DNA of 59,320 bases from Bacillota bacterium (GTDB lineage Bacteria > Bacillota > SHA-98 > UBA4971), in assembly GCA_012842395.1 (NCBI GenBank), contig DUSX01000027.1, positions 1-59,320 on the forward strand. The letters are read 5' to 3'. Position numbers and translations under genes: made by a program. A model generated the notes under the pieces. It was given only the letters and a program-made list of their open reading frames with translations. It searched no databases and was not told the origin of the DNA. Below are positions 34,392 to 43,500 of the stretch, piece by piece (position 1 is the first letter of the stretch; every line of letters begins with the position of its first letter).

Positions 34392-35368
34392 ACCGGGGCC
34401 AAGCTGCGCATTTCGGAAATTTCTGTACATTGGAAGGAAGAGAGCGGGCCGCGTCGAATAGTGGCTTTCAGACATGACAACGATTGATTCGTCGTCGTGG
34501 TGGTAAGCGTCAGCTAAAGAGGCTGTTGAACTGCTCTACATAATGTCGCTGCAGCGCGGCTGGGGTCCGCGACGCGGTCACCGACGCGGTTACCGACGCG
34601 GTTACCGACGCGGTTACCGACGCGGCCACCGGGGTCGCAAATTCTGGCGGCTGCCAGGGAAGGTCAACGGTCTCGCCTCAGACTACCAGTGGACTCTGCC
34701 TTTCTGCACCTGCTTTCGCAGGAGTTTTCCCTAACACTCCGAGTGAATCAGCTTTCAACGATCCTATGTTCCCCAAGGCGCCAGGGTTCCCCGAGGCGCA
34801 AGCGGCTTAGGTGTATCCTACGCTGTCATGCGACGTGGCGTCATGTCACGTGGCCTCTCCCCGGATCCTCAAGGGGGGAACCTGCCGCCGAGGGGAAGCC
34901 ACCTCCGGGATGACGTGCGCATGCTTCATTGAGAGGGGGTGAGGTGTGCCGCAGCGACCGAATGTTTCGGCCACTTACTGCCAGTGCGACCTACGCGTAC
35001 CGCGAGCGTCCCGCGGAGCCCCTCTCGCAGGTGTGCAGGTGTGCCGGAACGGACGGACGGCGCTCAGGCGGATGGACCACAGGCAGCTTCATCTCGTGCC
35101 TCGCGCGTGGCGCTAGCTCGCGTAGCGCTAGCTCGCTAAGCTCGTCCTCGTCCATGCTACAAGGGGCGAGTGATGCCGAGTGATGCCGAGTGATGCCTGT
35201 GCGGGGCCACCGCAACGCGACCCGATGTGCGGCGCCGGGATACTGCGGGTAAGAACTCTGAGCAAAACATGGCATGGTGCATTAGTGCCTGCGACGCGAG
35301 AGAGAACCGGGGTCTCAAGTGGGGAGCCTGGCGTCGCGCCGGTCGAATGAGCGAAAAGGGGGGGACGT
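34392..35368. other. Repeat-containing gap between tatD and the subtilase gene
   Basis: This 977-base region has no credible gene. It contains a 12 bp tandem repeat (34571-34630), a pair of GTTCCCCRAGGCGC-like direct repeats near 34768-34802, GCTAGCTCGC-type repeats near 35113-35140, and three exact GAGTGATGCC copies (35168-35197). It marks the end of the conserved yaa/yab block and the start of the envelope cluster. A promoter for the subtilase gene must lie here, but I cannot place it. Confidence 0.5.
34571..34630. repeat. 12 bp tandem repeat, five copies
   Basis: Five consecutive units of GACGCGGTTACC; the first and last have one to two changes (GGTCACC and GGCCACC). The frame across it reads Arg-Arg-Gly-(Tyr/His) repeatedly, but the surrounding sequence does not look like a gene. 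Confidence 0.9.
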
Positions 35369-38300
35369 GTGTTGAGACCGTTCGACAGATTGGCACACAT
35401 GGGTCTGGTCTGCGCTCTTGTCGTCTGCTTTGTCATGGGAGCGGGCGCCCAAGCGGCGGGGCCAGGAGACCGGCAGGGTCCCGATTTTCCTGTGGTTGAG
35501 GTGAAGCAAATCGCGCCTCAGGCTGAGTACGCCGAGGGCGAGGTGCTGGTGCGCCCGAGGATCGAGGCTTTTCCTTCGAAGATGAGGCTGGAGGCAACAT
35601 CTCGAGCCGTCGAGACACTCACGCGAGGCATCGGCGCGGTCGTGGCGGAGACGATCACTCTTCCCAACGAGGTGCCTGTGTACCGCGTCAAGCTCGACCC
35701 CTCGAAGGGAATCTCGGTTGAAGAGGCGGTTGCGTATTACGAGAAGAACCCCAGCGTCGAGTACGCGGAGCCGAACTGGAAGCGCTATGCTTATCAGGGC
35801 GACGAGCCACCAGTAAACGATGAGTACTTCGGTCGTCTCTGGGGTCTACACAACACTGGGCAGACTTTCAGAGCCGGCTATGCCGGCCGTCCCGACGCAG
35901 ATATTGACGCGCCTGAAGCGTGGGCGTCATTTGACAGCGACCAGCCAGTTGTTGTAGCCATCATTGACACAGGTGTCCAGTACTATCATCCGGACCTCGC
36001 AGAAAACATGTGGGTTAATGAGGGAGAGATTCCTAATAATGACGAGGATGACGACAATAACGGGTTTGTGGACGACATCCACGGGTGGGACTTCGTCCAT
36101 GATGACAATACCGTTTATGATGAGCTAGTTGATCCATACGGTTATCCTGCTGACATGCACGGGACCCACACTTCCGGCACCGTTGCTGCTCTAGGCAACA
36201 ACGGGGTAGGGGTAGTGGGCGTTGCATGGAAGGCTAACGTGAAAATCATGGCCCTGAAGTTTATCGGGGAGAACGGGTACGGTTACGACTCTGACGCAAT
36301 CAAAGCCTTCGATTACGCCGCCCGCATGGGAGCCAGTCTGACCAGCAACAGCTGGGGCGGTGGCGGTTACGGCAAAGCGCTCCGAGAGGCCATCGAGGCA
36401 TCAGGTATATTGGCGGTGTGTGCAGCCGGTAACTCCGCTACTGACAATGATGTGACACCGCATTACCCGTCTTCGTACGTTTCCGAGAACATAATAGCTG
36501 TGGCTGCCACTGACTGGAATGACGAGATGGCATCATTTTCCTGCTGGGGAGCCGAGTCCGTCGACATCGCGGCGCCTGGCTCGTTGATTTATTCAACCAG
36601 CCCCAGCCTTGCAGACCTCGCTAGTTCGGCGTATGTCTGGCTAAGTGGAACGTCGATGGCAACACCGCACGTCTCAGGAGTAGTTGCACTTCTTGTGGGG
36701 AAGTATCCCAACGTTCCTCAGTACAAGGGGGCGGTTGGCTGGCATGAGAGCGATATCACCATCAAGGACATGATCCTGAATTCCTCAGACGTGCGTCCCG
36801 CCTTTGTGGGCAAGGTGCTCACCGGGGGTCGGCTGAACGCCTACAACGCTTTGATGGGCATTTGGCCGCCCGCCATCCACGAGGTGCACGCGGACCGGAT
36901 GTACGGCGCTCCGGGGGCCCTTACGGTGACGTTCAGCGCCTCAGCCAGCTCCAGGCCAGGCACGCTGGACGCTGCGCCCATCGCGGACCAGTGGTGGGAC
37001 TTTGGAGACGGAAGCGCGCCGGTCCATGCGGCGACCGCGACGCACACGTACACTGAGGAAGGCTCGTACACTGCGACCTTCCACGTGGTGGATAGCCGCG
37101 GCAACGAGTCCACGGCTACCATCGGTGTCGTTGCCGCGAACCCTGACACCGTCCTCTTCGTGGACGATGACGAGGGCATGGACTACGACGAGTTCTTCAC
37201 GCAGGCATTGGCGGGTCTGGAAAGGCCGTTTCTGCGGGCGACCGCGTCCACTGTGGCGAGCTTTCCAACTGACATTCCGAACCCCATCATCTGGAACTGC
37301 GGAGAGGCGTACAGTGGAACCCTGCTCGCAGCCGACCAGGCGTTCCTCTCGCAGTACCTTGATAACGGCGGCCGGCTGTTCCTTTCCGGATACGACATAC
37401 TCTACGACCTCATCTCCGGAGACAAGGGCCCCGACTTCGTGGCCCAATACCTCCACGTCGAGCCCTCGGAGGACTTGCTAGATTACTGGTACTACGCGGG
37501 CGGAGTGAATGAGGTCCTGGGCAAGGCGGCTGACCCGGTGTCCGATGGAATGGATATCACCCTCGAGTATCCAGGCTCCTACGATAGAAGATTCGTCGAT
37601 GGAGTGATACCCCGCAACGGTGCGGTCAGCATTTTCGAGGTTCCTCCTGCTGCGGAGGGGGATCCCGCAATCCCCGTAGCCGTGAGATACGCGGACAGCG
37701 TGTACCGCGTGGTGTTCCTGGGATTCCCGTTTGAGGCGGTGCCTTCGGACGCGCCGGAGCCCAACAACTCCACCGTTCTGATGGACAGGATCCTTCGCTT
37801 CCTCACCGCCGAGGATACCGGCGAGGACCTCCCGCCGGCCGTGACGAGCGTCTCCGCCAACGTCCAGGTCGGTGTGGCGCCTCTCGAGGTGACCTTCACC
37901 GCCGCTGCGCACGATGCTGAGGGCGATATCGCCGGCGAGTGGGACTTCGGCGACGGCACGCCGCCTGCTGCAGGCATGTCCGCCACTCACGTGTACGCCG
38001 AGCCGGGAGTGTACACCGTTACCTTCACGGCAACCGACAGCGCCAGCCAGTCGGCGTCGCGTTCGCTCACCGTCGTGGCGGTTGAGTCACGCGAGACCGT
38101 CCTCCTTGTGGACGGCGATGGCAATGCCTTTGACTTGGACACGACCCGGGACTATATCGAACCGGTCATGCAGGAGGCGGGGGTGCCGTACCGTTACGTC
38201 CTGCCCGATGACGTCATCAGCGGCGGCTTGCTTGCTCCCGGAGCTGAGCAGTTCATGATCGTCTGGAACTGCGGCTTAGTCGACTACCCGTCGCCCGGTC

Positions 38301-39364
38301 AGGTTGCGGCCCTCAAGCAGTACCTGAAGAAGGGCGGAAGGCTCTTCATCGCGGGCCAGGAGCTCATCTACGGAGTGGGGATGAACTTCACCAATCCGGA
38401 CGACTTCGTCATCAAGTACCTCCACGTCGCCGACGCGAACTCCGACGTCCAGAGCGAGCCTGAGGACGTGTTCACCGGAGTCGAGGGAGACCCCATCACC
38501 GACGGCCTGTCGTTCGAGGTGAACTTCGAAGCTGCTGATATCCCGTCCGACTACAATTGGATCGACGAGATATACCCTGACGCCGACGCCGTCGGCATAT
38601 TCACCGCGCCAGACGGCACCTACAGGGCGCTGCGCCAGACGGGCGATGGGTACAAGGTGGTCTTCCTCGCGTTCCCGCTGGAGGTGGTCCCCGGCAGCGC
38701 GCTGATACCCGTCGATGCTTCTAGGCAGGATGCCGGTGAGCAGAGCGTGGCAGCTACGCTCCTTTCGAGGGCGTACAACTGGCTCCTCCTGAACGAGGTC
38801 CCGGTCGTCACGGTGAGCGTCCCGGAGAGCGCGGTATGCGCTGATGGCAGAGGCGTCGACATCGGATGGACCGCTCATGATCCCGACGGTCCCGACGATG
38901 GGCTCACGATCCGCATTGAGTACTCGATGGATGAAGGGGCCACCTGGACGCTCATAGCCGATGGCGAGGCGAACGACGGCTTGTACGCTTGGGATGGCGC
39001 CGGGGTCAAGAAGGGCGGCAAGGCACTCATCAGGGTGAGCGCGACCGACCCGCAGGGGGCCACAGGCGTAGCCGCCGAAGAGACCACCCTTGTGGTAGGA
39101 ACAAACATGCTCCTGGCGGGCCCGAACCCTGCGTCGAGCAAAGTGACGTTCTACTACAATATCCCGGATGACGGAACGCTCTTCATATACGACATCGCCG
39201 GGAGACTGGTGTACAGTGCAGACCTTGCTGCCGGGTCCGGCGCTGCCGAATGGTCGCTTGTGGACGATGCAGGGAGGGATCTGGCGAACGGCCTGTACGT
39301 CGCGATCCTGGTCACGGAGCGCGGGCTCAAGTCAGACCCCATACGTCTCATCATAAGGCGGTAG
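35369..39364 (+). CDS. Secreted subtilase with PKD, amidotransferase-like and sorting-like domains
   Basis: The product (1,331 residues) starts with a signal peptide (ending near GAGAQAAG) and a propeptide-like region (about 35-135). The S8 protease domain has the triad Asp in AIIDTGV (near 198), His in DMHGTHTSG (near 263) and Ser in SGTSMATPHVSG (near 428). Next come two copies of a module: a PKD domain (WDFGDG at about 545 and 855) followed by a ThuA/class-I-amidotransferase-like domain (WNCGEAYSG and WNCGLVDYPS regions). An Ig-like domain follows. The last 80 residues (LLAGPNPASSKVTFYYNIPD to ANGLYVAIL) resemble the FlgD/type-9-secretion C-terminal domain. TTG 35369 is preceded by a G-rich stretch. 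It is followed by a PorV-like gene, suggesting surface export. Confidence 0.88.
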   Translation: MLRPFDRLAHMGLVCALVVCFVMGAGAQAAGPGDRQGPDFPVVEVKQIAPQAEYAEGEVLVRPRIEAFPSKMRLEATSRAVETLTRGIGAVVAETITLPNEVPVYRVKLDPSKGISVEEAVAYYEKNPSVEYAEPNWKRYAYQGDEPPVNDEYFGRLWGLHNTGQTFRAGYAGRPDADIDAPEAWASFDSDQPVVVAIIDTGVQYYHPDLAENMWVNEGEIPNNDEDDDNNGFVDDIHGWDFVHDDNTVYDELVDPYGYPADMHGTHTSGTVAALGNNGVGVVGVAWKANVKIMALKFIGENGYGYDSDAIKAFDYAARMGASLTSNSWGGGGYGKALREAIEASGILAVCAAGNSATDNDVTPHYPSSYVSENIIAVAATDWNDEMASFSCWGAESVDIAAPGSLIYSTSPSLADLASSAYVWLSGTSMATPHVSGVVALLVGKYPNVPQYKGAVGWHESDITIKDMILNSSDVRPAFVGKVLTGGRLNAYNALMGIWPPAIHEVHADRMYGAPGALTVTFSASASSRPGTLDAAPIADQWWDFGDGSAPVHAATATHTYTEEGSYTATFHVVDSRGNESTATIGVVAANPDTVLFVDDDEGMDYDEFFTQALAGLERPFLRATASTVASFPTDIPNPIIWNCGEAYSGTLLAADQAFLSQYLDNGGRLFLSGYDILYDLISGDKGPDFVAQYLHVEPSEDLLDYWYYAGGVNEVLGKAADPVSDGMDITLEYPGSYDRRFVDGVIPRNGAVSIFEVPPAAEGDPAIPVAVRYADSVYRVVFLGFPFEAVPSDAPEPNNSTVLMDRILRFLTAEDTGEDLPPAVTSVSANVQVGVAPLEVTFTAAAHDAEGDIAGEWDFGDGTPPAAGMSATHVYAEPGVYTVTFTATDSASQSASRSLTVVAVESRETVLLVDGDGNAFDLDTTRDYIEPVMQEAGVPYRYVLPDDVISGGLLAPGAEQFMIVWNCGLVDYPSPGQVAALKQYLKKGGRLFIAGQELIYGVGMNFTNPDDFVIKYLHVADANSDVQSEPEDVFTGVEGDPITDGLSFEVNFEAADIPSDYNWIDEIYPDADAVGIFTAPDGTYRALRQTGDGYKVVFLAFPLEVVPGSALIPVDASRQDAGEQSVAATLLSRAYNWLLLNEVPVVTVSVPESAVCADGRGVDIGWTAHDPDGPDDGLTIRIEYSMDEGATWTLIADGEANDGLYAWDGAGVKKGGKALIRVSATDPQGATGVAAEETTLVVGTNMLLAGPNPASSKVTFYYNIPDDGTLFIYDIAGRLVYSADLAAGSGAAEWSLVDDAGRDLANGLYVAILVTERGLKSDPIRLIIRR

Positions 39365-39412
39365 GTCACAGTCACATCACGTAAAGAAGTTCAGCCGAAT
39401 GGGGGCGAGGAA

Positions 39413-40276
39413 ATGCGAAGATCGCGACTAGCAACGGTTATCCTCGCTTGCCTCTTGGCCGTGGTCCCCGCTTCGGGGGCCATGGCCCAGGGCGAGCCTG
39501 TGGGCACAGCAGCGTTCATGGATATCGGCTTGGGCGCGCGCGCCATGGGCATGGGCGGCGCGTTCGTCGGAGTTGCGGACGACGCCACGTGCGTCTACTA
39601 CAACCCCGCAGGCCTTGCCGCTTTGGACGGCAAGAACGTGACCTCCTTCTATACAAACCAGCTCGGGGTCGCAGGCTACCTGGGGTTGGCGTACGCGCAG
39701 CCTAAGTTCGGCGCCGCCTTACTCAGCTTGAGGGCGAGCGTTCAGGGGACCGACGAGTATGCAAACCCCACCGAGGTGTACACCGTGGGCGAGACCGCGC
39801 TCATGGCCTCTGCCGCGACCACATATCGCGGCCTTCACCTGGGTGGGACCGTCAAGTACTACAGTCAGTCCCTGCCGGACCTCACGGGGTCGGGGCTGAC
39901 GTGCGACGTGGGAGTTCTCTACCAGGCGGACGGCTTCAGCGTCGGTGCCGTCGGCCGCAATCTCCTTGGATCGGTCAGGTACTCCAACAGCACGAGCGAC
40001 GCCTTTGAGAGGACGTTCGCCGTCGGGGCGGCTGCCACGCTCCAAGAAAACGTGACTGTCGCCGCGGACTACGACACTAGCGGCGCGTTCCACCTGGGAG
40101 GAGAATACCTCCTGTCGCCGTTCGCGCTGAGGGCCGGGGCGGTGTTCCAGGAAGGACACATGTCGTTCACCGCGGGGCTCGGGTTCAAGTACCAGATGTT
40201 CCAGTTTGACTACGCGTACCAGACTCACGAGACGCTCCAGGACATGCACAGGCTGTCCATAGGCATCAAGTTCTGA
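39413..40276 (+). CDS. PorV/PorQ-family outer-membrane beta-barrel protein
   Basis: The 287-residue protein has a signal peptide (cleaved near SGAMAQG). The family signature GARAMGMGGAFVGVADDATC is followed by VYYNPAGLAAL. The rest alternates short hydrophobic and polar residues, as beta-strands do, and ends SIGIKF, whose terminal Phe is typical of substrates of the BAM machinery. In Bacteroidetes PorV belongs to the type 9 secretion system as a shuttle for CTD-bearing proteins, but the wider PorV/PorQ family has other members. Position 48 bases after a CTD-bearing subtilase suggests a linked role. Its presence in a Firmicute points to an outer membrane. Confidence 0.85.
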   Translation: MRRSRLATVILACLLAVVPASGAMAQGEPVGTAAFMDIGLGARAMGMGGAFVGVADDATCVYYNPAGLAALDGKNVTSFYTNQLGVAGYLGLAYAQPKFGAALLSLRASVQGTDEYANPTEVYTVGETALMASAATTYRGLHLGGTVKYYSQSLPDLTGSGLTCDVGVLYQADGFSVGAVGRNLLGSVRYSNSTSDAFERTFAVGAAATLQENVTVAADYDTSGAFHLGGEYLLSPFALRAGAVFQEGHMSFTAGLGFKYQMFQFDYAYQTHETLQDMHRLSIGIKF

Positions 40277-40310
40277 CGCGCGGCGGCATTGAGTCTCCGC
40301 TGCCGCAGCG

Positions 40311-40345
40311 GGCGGGGGCGCTCACACAAGACGCCCCCGCCTTCC
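40311..40345 (+). terminator. Terminator after the PorV-like gene
   Basis: GGCGGGGGCG (40311-40320) pairs perfectly with CGCCCCCGCC (40332-40341) around an 11-base loop, followed by TTCC. The stem is very stable; the short T-rich tail suggests partial or full termination. Confidence 0.6.
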
Positions 40346-40525
40346 CTAGGTAGAGCGTGCCGGTGTGTCCTCCTGCGCGACCGAAGACGCGCTGCGATTT
40401 GGCTCGGCGATCTCTCAACCGAGCGGGGGCCGTAAACGGGGCTTGCGCCCAGTGAAGCCCAGGGACGCAGGGATGACCGGGCGACCGCAGATCCGGACCG
40501 AGGGCGCCGCGGAGACCGCGGCCTC

Positions 40526-43500
40526 ATGTGGGGGTGGGGCTGGATGAGGTGGATCGAGCGCGCCGCGATGAAGGAGTCAGGGGCGACAAAGGGGTTAAGC
40601 ACGTTGGCGTGCCGCGCCGTGTTGGTGACGCTGATGACGGCGGCCGCCTGGGCCTGGACGTGCGCGTGGGCCTGGGGAGGGTGCGGTGCGGCGGCGGCCG
40701 AGGTCGGCGCGGGCCTCGACGTGTCCGGCGAAGCCGTTTGGTCCGCGACTTACGCCGCGGGCGATCCGGAGGGCCTCAAGGGCCTGCAGGGATACGCCAT
40801 CAACACGCTGATCGCGTCCCAGACCCTGCGGCTCTCGATATCAGGCCAGCTTCCTGGCGGTTTCAGCGTGACCGCATCCCTCGACAACTATAGTTCAAGC
40901 AACCTCCAGCTCGTGCGCATAGATTTCTCGAACGAGACCATCTCCGGGCGATTCGGCGACTTCGCCTACGCGACCGCGAACCCTTACGTCGCGCGCCGCC
41001 TCACGCTGCGTGGCGTGCAGGTCTCCGCGAAGCTCGACGACTTCACCCTCGGGGCCATCGTCGGGCAGGTCAAGGGCATCCCGGCCTCGAAGACGTTCAA
41101 GGGCGCGTCCAGCAGCGACACCACCGTCTTCAGGCACGACGGTCCCTACGCTCCTACTCGCGAGGGCGCCGTGCTCGTGGCCTCCATGGGCGGCGCGGAA
41201 TCGTACCGCCTGTCCGGCTCGTTCGATCCCGATTTCATGGAGGTCGAGCTGCGCTTGGACGACGCGGTTCCCGGCGCGCGGCGCACCCTCCTCGATCTCC
41301 TTACGAACTATGACATGGCCTACCTTTACCGCGAGTCCGATGACGACGACGGCGTCGTAGCCTCGGGCGATCTGAGGGAGCTCGACCGAGGCAAGTACAC
41401 CGTCGTGACCGCCGCTGACGGCGACCACCTGGTCCTGAGGCGCGAGGCTCTTGATGTGCTTCGCGACGAGGTCCGCGACCTCATCGGGGAGTACAACACG
41501 AAGAACCGCCTCACCGGGGTGGACCAGAAGGTGTATCCTTTCGTGGTGGGCAGCGACTCCGAGGAAGCCTTCCTCGAAGAGCTTTGCCGCGACCATTCGT
41601 GGCTCGTCGCGGGGCTCCCCGAGTCCGCCACGAAGGTGCTCGATAATGCGCTTGCGGGCTACTCGACCGGCAGGTTCTACCTCCTTGGCCACGAGCGGAT
41701 AGATATCGAGTCCGTCCGGGTCGACGTCCTCGCCTCTGGGACGTACACCGACGCCGACGCCGTGCCGGGGCTCTCCTACACGGTCTACTACGATCAGGGC
41801 GTAGTGGAGTTCTCCTTCCCCGCGGGCGCGCCCGAGGCTTATGATGAGATCCGTGTTGGATACTCCTACTCTGTCACTGGCAACGTCTACACCCTCGGTA
41901 TTTCCGTAGCCCAGGGCAGCGAGCGGGTCTACCTCAACGGCGAGCTTCTCACGAGGGACGTGGACTACACCATCGACTACGAGGCCGGGGTCTTGTTCAT
42001 GCTCCGCGAGGTGGGTCCCCAGGACGTCGTGAAGGTCGACTATGAGTACTTCGTGGGCGGGCTCGGGGTGCCCGTGGAATACAAGCGCATCTTCTACGGC
42101 GGGTCCGTTGCCTGGCAGCCTTCGCCCGGCCTCAAGCTCGCGGCGGACGTCATACGGGCGCAGGACCTTGCGACGCCTCTCGTCGGGTCGGACCGGGCGC
42201 GCACCATGCCCGGGACGCACACCGTGGCGGGGGTGTCCGCCGACTTAAAAGCCGGGCGGCTGAGCGTCGACGCGGACCTCGCGTACAGCCACGAGGTCTT
42301 TCCATACGACGACAACAGCCGCAGGAACACGTCCAACCGCATAAACGACGCGCTTTTCGCCACTGATGACGCCGGCGGCGAATACGTGCTCTTCGCGCAT
42401 CAGAACGGTTTTACTTCGTACAGCCTCGCGGACGGCAAGTGGCGGCAGTACTCGCCCGCGTCGGGCCTTGCGGGCTGGACCGTCTTCGACATGGCCGCAT
42501 CCGAATCGTCCGGGCTATGGTTCTTCGCAACGGAGTCGGGGCTGACGACGCTCGACGCCAGGGTCGGGCCGGGGCACGAGGCGCCCTTCGACCGCGTAGA
42601 GAACTGGCGCCGCTACTACGAGAGCGATGGCCTGCCCAGCTCGAACACGCTATCGGTCGCGGTGGACGATGACGCGGCTCGTGGCCGGGTGTGGGTGGGC
42701 ACCGACGCCGGGCTCGCGATGGCGAGCGCCGCGACAGGGACCATCGAGAGCTGGGAGGTATTCGACCAGGGGTCGAACCCCGAGATGATAAGCGAGGTCA
42801 TCACGGACCTTGCGGTCTCCGAGGTTACAGGCGATCTCTACGTGGGCACCCCTGAAGGCCTCATGTCATTCGATGTGACGACCGGGAGGTTTGTAAGGGA
42901 GTTTGAGGGTGCGGCCGTCATGGAGATCGCGACGCTGGCCTCCCCCGTAGGGGACGGGGACGTGTACGTCGCGACGGACTCCGGGGTCCGCTTCAGACGC
43001 GAGCCCGACGGCGAGTGGCGGGTGCTTGCGGGCACCGAGGGCATGGAGTGGAATGCGGTCCGCGCCGCCGGCGGTGCGCTGTGGCTGGGCGGGGCGGACG
43101 GGCTCTACCGGTACGATGGCAACGGCGGCAATGGCGGCAACGGTGACGACGGCGGCTCTGTGCCGGAGCGCGTGGCTGCGACAGCCGGCCGCGTCATCAC
43201 GGCCGTGACGGGCGCGGGTGGGGTGCCCGCCGTGGAAGACGCGGTCTGGGCGGGGGAGGAGGCCGACGAATTCTATCGCCTCTCCATCTGGAGAGCCGCG
43301 CGGCCGTACGAGAGTTTTGCCGAGTATCCCCAAAGCACTACGGGCATCTCCGGCGAGGACCAACACAGGTACGCGGACGTCCCTGCGGGCGAGCATACCT
43401 ACACGGGTTTCGCAGGCGCCTTCGGGGCGACATTCGACGTCGGCGTGGGGCAGGCTTACGCGAGCTACGAGCGGGTGGAGCCCACGTTCCTCCCGGTGGG

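Noticed and set aside
34543-34734. A 63-codon frame with Arg-Arg-Gly-Tyr repeats
   Set aside because: It arises from the 12 bp tandem repeat. There is no ribosome site, and the sequence after the repeat is not protein-like.
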